45,486 nt of DNA from Deltaproteobacteria bacterium (GTDB taxonomy: Bacteria > Desulfobacterota > GWC2-55-46), in assembly GCA_016213015.1 (NCBI GenBank), contig JACRCE010000022.1, positions 1 through 45,486 of the forward strand. Direction: 5' to 3'. Shown here piece by piece: positions 15,133 to 23,075 of this stretch. The translations under genes were made by a program, and so were the position numbers. The notes under the pieces were generated by a model. That model ran no database searches, had not been told where the DNA came from, and saw only the letters and a list, made by a program, of their open reading frames with translations. Within the stretch, counting starts at the first letter, position 1. Each line of letters begins with the position of its first letter.

Positions 15133-16431
15133 CTATTTTGCGCCGAAGGTTCTTTTGAAGATATGGTCTACGTTTTTAAGGTACGGCTTCAGGTCGAAAC
15201 ATGCCTCGACGTCCTTTGCGGTCAGGACGCGCATCACGTCGTCGTCATCGAGAAGGAGCGACTTGAAGTCCCCGGAGCCTTGCCAGACCTTCATGGCGTT
15301 GCGTTGCACGATAGAATAAGCCTCTTCGCGGGACAGGCCCTTTTCCACGAGCTTCAACAGCGCCTTCTGAGAAAAGACAAGGCCGCCGAGTTTATCCATG
15401 TTGGCGCGCATGTTCTCAGGATAGACGCGAAGGCCCTTGACGAGAGAGGTCGCGCGGGAGAGCATGAAATCAAGGACGATTGCCGCGTCCGGGGCGATGA
15501 CCCGCTCGACCGACGAATGGCTTATGTCGCGCTCATGCCACAAGGCCACGTTCTCCATCGCGCTCACCGCGTAGCCGCGCATCAGACGCGCCAGACCCGT
15601 AAGGTTTTCCGAGAGCACCGGGTTTCTCTTGTGGGGCATGGCTGACGAGCCTTTCTGCCCAACGGTGAACTCCTCCTCAGCCTCAAGCACCTCGGTGCGC
15701 TGGAGATGACGTATCTCGACGGCGAACCTTTCGATAGAGGAGGCGACTATTGCGAGCGTTGAAAAATATTCGGCGTGTCTGTCCCTGTGCACGATCTGGG
15801 TCGCGGCCTTTTCCGGCTTGAGCCTCAACTTTTTGAGCGCATACTCCTCGACAAAGGGATCAACGCTTGAAAACGTCCCGACGGCCCCGGAGAGCTTTCC
15901 AACGGAGATGACCTCGCGCGCGGCCTCGACTCTGACGAGGTTTCGTTGCATCTCGTCATACCAGTGGGCGAGTTTAAGACCGAAGGTAATCGGCTCGGCG
16001 TGGATGCCGTGAGACCTGCCCATCATGACGGTCAGCTTATGTTCCTTTGCCCTGGCCTTGATGACCTCCAGCAATTCTTTGACGTCAACGATGATGAGGT
16101 CGGCGGCCTCGCGCAGGAGAAGCGCAAGCGACGTATCCAATATATCGGATGAGGTAAGCCCGATATGAATGTATCTGGAGTCAGGCCCCACATGCTCGGC
16201 AACCGAGGTGAGAAACGCGATGACGTCGTGCTTTACGGTCTTTTCAATCTCGTCAATCCTTCCGATGTCAAAGGCCGCTTTCTTGACGATATTGTCCAGC
16301 GATTTTTTCGGTATCCTGCCGAGCTTGGCCCACGCCTCGCAGGCGGCAAGCTCCACCTCAAGCCATTTTTCAAAACGGGTCTTAGGCTCCCACAAGCGCG
16401 ACATCTGGGCCCTTGAATAACGCGGTATCAC
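15133..16431 (-). CDS. purB: Adenylosuccinate lyase
   Basis: Cleaves fumarate from SAICAR and from adenylosuccinate, acting twice in purine synthesis. 432 residues of the fumarase/aspartase fold. Seen: RYSRAQMSRLWEP start, HDVIAFLT, GLTSSDILDT, GRSHGIHAEPITFG and the superfamily signature GSSAMPHKRNP (mobile catalytic Ser loop). GTG start at 16431 with AGGGAG about 6 nt upstream. It is the first gene of the operon; I do not see a PurR-type or purine-riboswitch sequence in the 100 bp upstream. Confidence 0.98.
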   Translation of the reverse strand: MIPRYSRAQMSRLWEPKTRFEKWLEVELAACEAWAKLGRIPKKSLDNIVKKAAFDIGRIDEIEKTVKHDVIAFLTSVAEHVGPDSRYIHIGLTSSDILDTSLALLLREAADLIIVDVKELLEVIKARAKEHKLTVMMGRSHGIHAEPITFGLKLAHWYDEMQRNLVRVEAAREVISVGKLSGAVGTFSSVDPFVEEYALKKLRLKPEKAATQIVHRDRHAEYFSTLAIVASSIERFAVEIRHLQRTEVLEAEEEFTVGQKGSSAMPHKRNPVLSENLTGLARLMRGYAVSAMENVALWHERDISHSSVERVIAPDAAIVLDFMLSRATSLVKGLRVYPENMRANMDKLGGLVFSQKALLKLVEKGLSREEAYSIVQRNAMKVWQGSGDFKSLLLDDDDVMRVLTAKDVEACFDLKPYLKNVDHIFKRTFGAK

Positions 16432-16537
16432 TGCAGCTCCCTTAGCACCTTCTTCATTTACAGCCCGTTAACTATAACAGAGAAGGTCGAGAAAATACAA
16501 GTTGAAAACACGGCGGGGAAACTGCTAAGGTAGGCGG

Positions 16538-17758
16538 ATGCGGGGAAAATCAGACCAACACTCCAAGCTCGGCTATCTTGCCCGCGCAGGCATTACAAGG
16601 AACGTATTCTTCGCCGGCGTCGTGAGCCTGTTGATGGACGTGTCGTCCGAGATGGTCTACCCGCTCGTGCCTCTTTTCCTGTCGAACGTGCTCGGCGCGT
16701 CAAAGTCCGCCATCGGCGTTATCGAGGGGCTCGCCGAGGCAACGGCCTCGCTGTTGAAAGTATCATCCGGCGCCCTCTCCGACAGGCTCGGCAAGAGAAA
16801 ACTGCTCATGGTCATAGGTTACGGCGTATCAACGCTCTCACGGCCGATATTGGCCGTCAGCGGCGCGTGGTCGCACGTCCTTGGCGCAAGGCTCGTAGAC
16901 AGATTCGGCAAGGGGATAAGGACCGCGCCAAGGGACGCGATAATCGCCGAATCAACGGACAAAAAAAACCTCGGCCTCGCCTTCGGCTTTCACCGCGCGA
17001 TGGACACCGCGGGGGCCGCCCTGGGCCCGGCCATCGCCTTCGGCCTGCTCTACTATCTCGCCGGGAATATCCGCGCCGTGTTCTGGGCATCCGCCATACC
17101 CGGAATAGTCGCCATGACAGCGATAATATTCTTCATAAAGGAAAAAAAAGGCGCAACGCCAAAGGCCGCACAGCAGACGGAGTTTTCATTGAAAACCCTT
17201 TTACGCGACCTGCCGTTCAGAAATTACCTGATCGTGATCGCCGTTTTCTCGCTCGGCAACTTTTCCGACGCATTTCTGATATTAAGGGCCGAGCAACTCG
17301 GCATTGCCCACGAACTCATACCCATAGTCTATCTCGTCTTCAATATCATATATGCGGCGATAAGCGTGCCTATAGGGCGCATGGCCGACAGGATCGGTCT
17401 GAGGCGCGTGGTGCTCGCCGGCCTCGTCTATTGCGCCGTCATCTATACGGGTTTCGCCGTTGCAACGACGCCCGCGCATATATGGATACTATTTCCGCTT
17501 TACGGGGTTTACAAGGGATTGACCGACGGGGTGCAAAGGGCATACATGGCCTCGATAACGCCGCCCGATAAAAAGGCGACCTCCTTCGGGGCGTATCACA
17601 CGATGACCGGGCTTGGCGCTCTTCCGGCAAGCATAATTGCGGGATGGCTATGGGACGCGCGCGGCGCCCATATCGCCTTCCTCTACGGCGCGTCCCTTGC
17701 CGCTATCGCGGCGATGATATTCGCGTTATCGGTAGACGGTGATCGATTAAGGGCTTAA
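16538..17758 (+). CDS. Major facilitator superfamily transporter
   Basis: 406 residues with about 12 membrane helices. The N-terminal half carries the MFS motif A variant GALSDRLGKRKLLMVIGYG after helix 2 and DRFGKGIRTAPRDAIIAES, while the second half has PIGRMADRIGLRR. FFAGVVSLLMDVSSEMVYPLVPLFL and the RTAPRDA stretch mark a subgroup common in anaerobes and often annotated only as MFS; the substrate cannot be assigned. ATG 16538 has AAGGTAGG just upstream. It stands alone, divergent from purB and convergent with the DUF3108 gene. Confidence 0.9.
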   Translation: MRGKSDQHSKLGYLARAGITRNVFFAGVVSLLMDVSSEMVYPLVPLFLSNVLGASKSAIGVIEGLAEATASLLKVSSGALSDRLGKRKLLMVIGYGVSTLSRPILAVSGAWSHVLGARLVDRFGKGIRTAPRDAIIAESTDKKNLGLAFGFHRAMDTAGAALGPAIAFGLLYYLAGNIRAVFWASAIPGIVAMTAIIFFIKEKKGATPKAAQQTEFSLKTLLRDLPFRNYLIVIAVFSLGNFSDAFLILRAEQLGIAHELIPIVYLVFNIIYAAISVPIGRMADRIGLRRVVLAGLVYCAVIYTGFAVATTPAHIWILFPLYGVYKGLTDGVQRAYMASITPPDKKATSFGAYHTMTGLGALPASIIAGWLWDARGAHIAFLYGASLAAIAAMIFALSVDGDRLRA

Positions 17759-17808
17759 GGATAATTATTTTTTCACCTTCACTGACTATCGATAACCGAT
17801 AATTTTTT
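17755..17808. repeat. Copy 1 of a TTTCACCTTCAC..GATAACCGATAA repeat
   Basis: Starts at the MFS stop codon and shares TTAAGGA, TTTCACCTTCAC and CGATAACCGATAA with a second copy at 44367-44421 after the multiheme cytochrome gene. Both lie between convergent genes. Confidence 0.6.
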
Positions 17809-17813
17809 AGCCT

Positions 17814-18653
17814 TCACCTCGCGGTCTTCCTGAAGTCCATGCCTACGCCGAGCTTGACCAGTCTGCCGCGCACGTCGCCGAAAAAAAGTATGTCTCTCGC
17901 AACGGCCTCGTTCGGCAGCATCTCTGAGGTGAACAGCACCTCGATGTCGCCGGACTGGGAACCGAACAGGTCTTTGTCTATGCGCGCAAAGGCCAGATAG
18001 TCGGCTGAAAGGTTTGTCCCTCTTCTTGCCTCGAGTTCGGGCCGCGTAGCGACGCGAAGATATATATGAGGCGTCTCGTCGCCCTTGGGAAAGCTGTAGA
18101 TATTATACTCCCTGCCCTCGAGCGGCGGCCCGTAGACGCCATATCTAAAATTGTAGAACGCGGTTATCGGATCGTCTATGTGGATATTGGGCGGCAGTTT
18201 CTCCACGCCTGAGCGTTCGTCCTTGCCCCCGCCCCAACTGCGCCACGTCATAAGCCTCTTTTCATAATCGAACACGGTTAGGCCGCGCCTCGTCTTGCCG
18301 CCCATCTCGATGCTCTTTTCAAAGGTCTTTGATATGAAGCGAGCGCCGTCCGCGCTCATCCTCATGTGTACGGTGTATGTGTCGCGTCTGTTTCTCAACA
18401 CCCAGTCAACTACGCCGGTCGTATATGCCTCAAGCGTTGCAACGTAGTCGTTGTCATTGGCGCGCTTGAGCGTAACCTTGCCGACGGCCACGTCGTCAAA
18501 GACCCAGAAACCTATCGCATAAGTCAACTCCTCGTCAAGGAATGCGTCGGCAATTGTGCGAGGCGGCTGGGCGGCCCAGAGGCGCTCAACCCCAAACAGA
18601 CACGCCAGCATGACAATGATGACGAGCGCAATATGACTCGGTTTGACCTTCAT
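17814..18653 (-). CDS. Exported DUF3108-family protein
   Basis: 279 residues with an N-terminal signal sequence (about residues 6-28, ending RLWAAQPP). The mature part resembles DUF3108: ELTYAIGFWVFDDVAVGKVTL, repeated amphipathic strands, RFISKTFEKSIEMGG, DPITAFYNFRYGVYGP (a hallmark-like segment) and a C-terminal FFGDVRGRLVKLGV. Members are predicted beta-rich periplasmic or outer-membrane-associated proteins of unknown role. The frame is open far upstream to 19139, but that stretch is antisense to the neighbouring gene; ATG 18653 directly precedes the signal peptide. It is divergent, 88 bp apart, from the ferritin-like/receiver gene. Confidence 0.8.
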   Translation of the reverse strand: MKVKPSHIALVIIVMLACLFGVERLWAAQPPRTIADAFLDEELTYAIGFWVFDDVAVGKVTLKRANDNDYVATLEAYTTGVVDWVLRNRRDTYTVHMRMSADGARFISKTFEKSIEMGGKTRRGLTVFDYEKRLMTWRSWGGGKDERSGVEKLPPNIHIDDPITAFYNFRYGVYGPPLEGREYNIYSFPKGDETPHIYLRVATRPELEARRGTNLSADYLAFARIDKDLFGSQSGDIEVLFTSEMLPNEAVARDILFFGDVRGRLVKLGVGMDFRKTAR

Positions 18654-18741
18654 ATATGCAAGAGTGTAATTCGGATCGGAAAAAATCGCAAGGGGCAAAG
18701 ACTCTGCTATACTTATAGCGAGAGTCCGCGAGGTTGCGACG

Positions 18742-19608
18742 ATGAAAGAGCTGACCAACTGGCTCATGGAAATAGAAAAACGCGCCGCCGTCATGTATGA
18801 AGAGGCCGCAAAACTGTTAAGCGCCGACGCGGACCTGTCCGCGCTCCTCAAGCGCCTTGCCGTTGACGAGTGGATGCACCTTGATACGTTGAAAGGAGCG
18901 ACGCACATCCTTGACGAACTGCCCGACCCGGGCGTGCCGCTTATCCGCCTTGACGAGGAGACCAAGGCTGGGATAGCGTCCGGCTTCATATCATGCGAAT
19001 GCCGGATAAAGGACAAGAGCCTGTCGAAAAACGCGATGCTCGATTGCTTGGTGGCAACGGAATTTTCGGAATGGAACGGCCTGTTCCTGTACGTCGTCAA
19101 CGCGCTCGGCAGGAGGGACGGCGCATATACGGCCGTCAAGCCGAAGATGCAACAGCATAAAAGACTGATCGAGCGGTACTGCTCTTCGCTCCCCGACGCC
19201 GATGTCTACCTGAAGAAGATAGCGCAACTGCCCATTGCGTGGCGAGAAAAGCTGCTTGTGGTGGACGATTACGCGATGATAACGGACATGCTCACAGCGC
19301 TCCTTGAGGATGAAGGCGCGATAGACGTGGCGCGAAACGGCATGGAGGCGCTCGAAAAACTCAAGACCAACTACTACGCGGCCGTCATCAGCGACGTTGA
19401 CATGCCGGTAATGAACGGGGTGCGGCTCTTTGAAGAAGCAGTAAAGATATATCCGGCCGTCTCGGAGCGATTCCTGTTCTTCACCGGTTCGATGGATGAC
19501 GAACGCACGGATTTTTTTTCAAAAAACAGGATCAAATACATCGTTAAGCCCGCAAGGGTCGGAGATATCAGGAAGGCCGTGGCCCGGATACTGTCGAGGC
19601 AGGGCTGA
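18742..19608 (+). CDS. Ferritin-like domain fused to a response-regulator receiver
   Basis: 288 residues. Residues about 1-150 are all-helical and look like a ferritin-like four-helix bundle: helix 1 with E12 and Y19, helix 2 with E43-x-x-H46 (EWMH), helix 3 with E107/E110 (ATEFSEWNGL), helix 4 with H139 but Met at the position of the expected Glu (MQQH). Residues about 168-286 form a receiver domain with intact D175/D176, phosphoacceptor D218 (ISDVDMP), T248 (FFTGS) and K269 (VKP). I know rubrerythrin-like sensors, but this arrangement is unusual. It may couple iron, peroxide or oxygen status to phosphosignalling; that is inference. No kinase adjoins it. Moderate Shine-Dalgarno (GAGG). Confidence 0.7.
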   Translation: MKELTNWLMEIEKRAAVMYEEAAKLLSADADLSALLKRLAVDEWMHLDTLKGATHILDELPDPGVPLIRLDEETKAGIASGFISCECRIKDKSLSKNAMLDCLVATEFSEWNGLFLYVVNALGRRDGAYTAVKPKMQQHKRLIERYCSSLPDADVYLKKIAQLPIAWREKLLVVDDYAMITDMLTALLEDEGAIDVARNGMEALEKLKTNYYAAVISDVDMPVMNGVRLFEEAVKIYPAVSERFLFFTGSMDDERTDFFSKNRIKYIVKPARVGDIRKAVARILSRQG

Positions 19609-19629
19609 GACGCTGCGGCTCACTATGGC

Positions 19630-20685
19630 CTATCGCATCTTCTTGTATTTCGCCGAGACCTTCTTGAAAAAATATTTCGGGTCCTGCCTGAGGAGAGTCA
19701 TGTATTTGCTGATTATCGCCGACCTCTTCGGCGCGGGGTTATCGGAGCACCACGGAGAACACCATATATAATCGTTATTCATCACCTTCTTCTGAAAGGC
19801 GCGCAATTCGGCTCCCTTCAATATCTCATCCATCCCCGCCTTGTAGGTATTACCTATGACCTTCCATGACTGACAACAGACGAGAACGTCTCCGTTGAAG
19901 TCCACGAGAAGATGATTGAACGGCACTGGGCAGACCTTATTCGGCTTATGGCTGATCGACTCGGAGATGTCCATGCCGAACTTCCTTGCAAATACGTCAA
20001 GGCCTGCGACGCGCATCTTGAGCCTGTCTATCGTTTCCTGCGCCTTTGAAAGCAGGCGCACCATCTCCGCCCGCTTAGGGAGTCCGTTGAAACTCAGGAT
20101 GGGATCGATGATATACTCGACAAAATCCACCCCGAGCTTCTTGCCAAGCTCCACAATGGCGGATAGCTCCAGCGCGTTTTGCGCGACGATTACAGAGGAT
20201 ATCGAGACAACGGGTTTGTCTCCGCGTCTCGCCTTTATAAGCATTTCAATATTTTTCAACGCGCTTGGGAAGTTTCCGTGCTTGACGATCATGTCATACG
20301 CCTGTGCGCTTGCGGCATTGAGCGAGAAATTTATCCTGCTGCTTTGATTAACGAACGTATCCATCCAGAAGTCGCTGACGCGGATGCCGTTGGTCGTTAT
20401 ATCGAGTTTTACTCCGTTGAATTGACGGATGTGTCCTGCGAATTCAGCGCAATTCGGCATTATCGTAGGCTCGCCGCCCTGTATCCGCACGTGCTTCAAA
20501 GATGGATATAAACCCGCGAGGTGTTCAAGATAGATAACGGGCGGCATATTGTGCTTTGTGCTGAAGTCGGTCTGATAGCACATAACGCATCTCGCGTTGC
20601 ATTGCCAGCCCATGATAAGATGAAGACCTGTAACGCCGGTATCTATGTTAGTCAAATGCGCCCTCCTCTTATCTTCGATAATCAT
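19630..20685 (-). CDS. Radical SAM protein with SPASM-like C-terminal domain
   Basis: 351 residues. N-terminal radical SAM core with cluster motif CNARCVMC, GGEPTIMPNC (GGE motif), DITTNGI and NFSLNAAS. The C-terminal part carries CPVPFNHLLVDFNGDVLVCCQSW and a WCSPWCSDN cluster, typical of SPASM auxiliary Fe-S sites; a basic tail follows. SPASM proteins modify peptides or proteins or act in cofactor and nucleoside pathways; no precursor peptide gene is visible next to it. ATG 20685 overlaps the stop of the upstream diguanylate cyclase gene by 4 nt, making it the last gene of the selA-yqhA-GGDEF-radical SAM chain. Confidence 0.88.
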   Translation of the reverse strand: MIIEDKRRAHLTNIDTGVTGLHLIMGWQCNARCVMCYQTDFSTKHNMPPVIYLEHLAGLYPSLKHVRIQGGEPTIMPNCAEFAGHIRQFNGVKLDITTNGIRVSDFWMDTFVNQSSRINFSLNAASAQAYDMIVKHGNFPSALKNIEMLIKARRGDKPVVSISSVIVAQNALELSAIVELGKKLGVDFVEYIIDPILSFNGLPKRAEMVRLLSKAQETIDRLKMRVAGLDVFARKFGMDISESISHKPNKVCPVPFNHLLVDFNGDVLVCCQSWKVIGNTYKAGMDEILKGAELRAFQKKVMNNDYIWCSPWCSDNPAPKRSAIISKYMTLLRQDPKYFFKKVSAKYKKMR

Positions 20686-22607
20686 GCGCCTTGATCGCTC
20701 TGTTCGCCTGAGTCTTGCCTCGCCATTGCCTGCGCGTTTTCCGCCATGACCAGCCTGTCGCGCCCTTGGGCCTTGGCCTTGTAGAGCGCCTCGTCCGCGG
20801 CGTTGATCACGTCCCTTGCGTTAAGCCCGTTATCAGGATAGATTGCCGCGCCGACGGATACCGTAACCGCGCCGAGCAACTTGCCGCCATAGAGCAGTTG
20901 GAGGCGCCGGACGGCCAGCCTTATCTGCTCGCCCATCCTGCACGCCGCCTCGATGGCGCCATCGGGCAGTATCACCGTGAACTCTTCGCCTCCGTAGCGG
21001 CAGGCTATGTCGCTTGCGCGTATGTTCTGTTGCAGTATCCCGCCCAATTCACGGAGGAGCATGTCCCCTGCTTCATGCCCGAACGTGTCGTTGTAGTCCT
21101 TGAAGTGGTCGAGGTCGAGCATCAGCACCCCGATCGGGACGTTCTTCCTCTTGGCCCTGTGTATCTCCCTTTCAAAGGACTCCTCCATGTAGCGCCTGTT
21201 GAAAAGGGAGGTAAGCGGGTCGCGGATGGAAAGGTTACGAAGGGTCTGTCTCAATCTTATGTTGGCAAGCTCAAGCTCGGCGTGTTCTGAAAGGCCGGTC
21301 AAAAGCCGCTCCCTGTCCTGCATCGTCTCATCCGGGATATGCGCGCCGTTCGAATCGGCCAGCGACAGATGCAGCACCCCTATCATGTCTCCCTGCGCCA
21401 TCATGGGCACGCACAGGTATGGCCCGTCCTTCTTCACATGCGCGCATCTTACGCCGGCGGACGGTCCGTTTACGGAATACCTCTTTCCGCGCCGTATGGC
21501 CCAGCAGTCCTCCGGCGCGAACACCCGCTCCTCGGGCGAATCGGGTCCCCATACGCTCATGGCGTCGAGAATATTTCTCGACGGATTCATTATGAACATG
21601 GCGCCGGAATCGTCCGGGAAACATTTTCCGCCATACTGAGCTATAACCGTATACGCCTCCTCGGCGCTGATACAGGTCCTGAGCGCGTCTCCGGCCTCGC
21701 GTATCATGGTTATCTCGTAGTTGAGGCATTCGAGCTTGGTGGCGCGAAAGATAAGCTCCGTATTGGCGTCGCTTAGCGCAAGTGTGCGCTCGGCTACCTT
21801 GGACTCAAGCTCGTCCTTTGTCGCGATCAACTCCGCATCCATCCGTTTTCTTTCCGTTATGTCGCGGATGAAGTTGAAAAAACAACCGTTGTCCACGTTC
21901 ATGTAGTTGACGCTTATCTCAACGTCGACTATGGTCCCGTCCTTCCTTCTATGCTTTGTTTCGAAACGGTCGCTCCCGGCCTCGACGATCTTTTTCATAT
22001 GCGCCTGAACGCTCGATCGGTCTTCCGCGGCCTCTATATTCCACACGCCCATGTTCAGGAGTTCTTCCCTTGCGTAGCCGATGATGCGGCAGTAGGCGTC
22101 GTTCATATCGGTAAAGCGCCCTTCCCTGTCAACGATGCAGAAACCGTCCATCGTGGTTCTGAGGATGATCTTATGCTCCTCCTGAAGCGCCTTTTCCCGG
22201 GCGACCTCGCTCAACAATCGTGAGTTGGCATCCGTCAACTCCATTGTGCGTTCGGCTACGATGCGCTCCAAGTCATCGGCGGCCTTCAATAGACATGCTT
22301 CGAACCGTTTCCTTTCGTTGAGATGCAGGATGAGCGGCTTAAGGACAAGGTAATAGAGCACCGGGCTGATGAGCGCCACGAGAAAAAGCGCGTCGAATAT
22401 TATCTCTATCCATTTATCGGGGAACGGCGGCAGTACCAGGATGGCCAGCATGGAGAGCAGCTCTGCGATGAATATCGCAAAGGCGATGATGACGACCATC
22501 CTCAAAGGGGACTCCTGATGGCGCGTCATGCCGTTGCCCAACGGGTCGGATGTCCGTCCCTTGCCGTCGAGATCCGACAATGGTTTCGATGTCTTGTGCG
22601 TTTCCAT
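20682..22607 (-). CDS. Membrane diguanylate cyclase, PAS-GAF-GGDEF
   Basis: 641 residues. Two membrane helices (about 31-55 and 68-90) precede a coiled coil, a PAS domain (about 145-255, with GFCIVDREGRFTDMNDAYCRIIGY and an FIRDITERKRMD exit), a second coiled coil, a GAF domain (about 310-450, with CVPMMAQGDMIGVLHLS) and a GGDEF domain (about 470-630). The active site YGGEEF is intact and is preceded at the right distance by an RASD inhibitory I-site, so active, product-inhibited c-di-GMP synthesis is likely. ATG 22607 with AAGGAC upstream; 12 nt after yqhA. Together with the HD-GYP protein at 3.6 kb it gives both arms of c-di-GMP turnover in this window. Confidence 0.95.
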   Translation of the reverse strand: METHKTSKPLSDLDGKGRTSDPLGNGMTRHQESPLRMVVIIAFAIFIAELLSMLAILVLPPFPDKWIEIIFDALFLVALISPVLYYLVLKPLILHLNERKRFEACLLKAADDLERIVAERTMELTDANSRLLSEVAREKALQEEHKIILRTTMDGFCIVDREGRFTDMNDAYCRIIGYAREELLNMGVWNIEAAEDRSSVQAHMKKIVEAGSDRFETKHRRKDGTIVDVEISVNYMNVDNGCFFNFIRDITERKRMDAELIATKDELESKVAERTLALSDANTELIFRATKLECLNYEITMIREAGDALRTCISAEEAYTVIAQYGGKCFPDDSGAMFIMNPSRNILDAMSVWGPDSPEERVFAPEDCWAIRRGKRYSVNGPSAGVRCAHVKKDGPYLCVPMMAQGDMIGVLHLSLADSNGAHIPDETMQDRERLLTGLSEHAELELANIRLRQTLRNLSIRDPLTSLFNRRYMEESFEREIHRAKRKNVPIGVLMLDLDHFKDYNDTFGHEAGDMLLRELGGILQQNIRASDIACRYGGEEFTVILPDGAIEAACRMGEQIRLAVRRLQLLYGGKLLGAVTVSVGAAIYPDNGLNARDVINAADEALYKAKAQGRDRLVMAENAQAMARQDSGEQSDQGA

Positions 22608-22619
22608 AAGTCCTTGGCC

Positions 22620-23075
22620 TTAGTCCTTGCCGCCGAAGTGAGAAAAACCTATCAGGGCAACGGCAACGACGCCGATGGCAATGCCGAACATCAGGGTTGC
22701 CTGCGCGTCCCTCCACTGCGCGAGACGCTCGAGAAACGTAACGGCCATTACAAGGATGATCACGCCGCTCAACTTGGCTTTGAGGTCATGAAGATTATGG
22801 ATCACGAGCCACTCCGGCAGTTCAAGCTCGCCGATGAAAAGCTCGTACAGTCCAACGGCGAAGATATAAAGGGCCGTGGCTATCAGGAAGGTATCCATAA
22901 CGGATATAAGCTCAACGCCTATGCCGTGGGCCTCTGAGCCGAAACTCGACGCGATGTGGATTACGGCAACTACGGTCTTGTACGCGCCCCAAATGAAGGC
23001 GGCCAATGCCGCGACTACGGACGAGACCACGGCAATCAGTATGAGCTGCCTTGACTTACTCAGCAGTTGTTTCAT
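22620..23075 (-). CDS. YqhA/UPF0114 family membrane protein
   Basis: 151 residues, four predicted membrane helices (about 10-30, 58-80, 105-120, 128-145). Family features: SRQLILIAVVSSVVAALAAFIWG start, ISVMDTFLIATALYIFAVGLYELFIGE and WLVIHNLHDLKAKLSGVIILVMAVTFLE. UPF0114 proteins are uncharacterised inner-membrane proteins. ATG 23075 overlaps selA by 4 nt, so its translation is coupled to SelA. There is no established link between UPF0114 and selenium. Confidence 0.9.
   Translation of the reverse strand: MKQLLSKSRQLILIAVVSSVVAALAAFIWGAYKTVVAVIHIASSFGSEAHGIGVELISVMDTFLIATALYIFAVGLYELFIGELELPEWLVIHNLHDLKAKLSGVIILVMAVTFLERLAQWRDAQATLMFGIAIGVVAVALIGFSHFGGKD

Noticed and set aside
18654-19139. 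N-terminal extension of the DUF3108 gene
   Set aside because: It would be entirely antisense to the ferritin-like/receiver gene, and a signal peptide starts right at ATG 18653.
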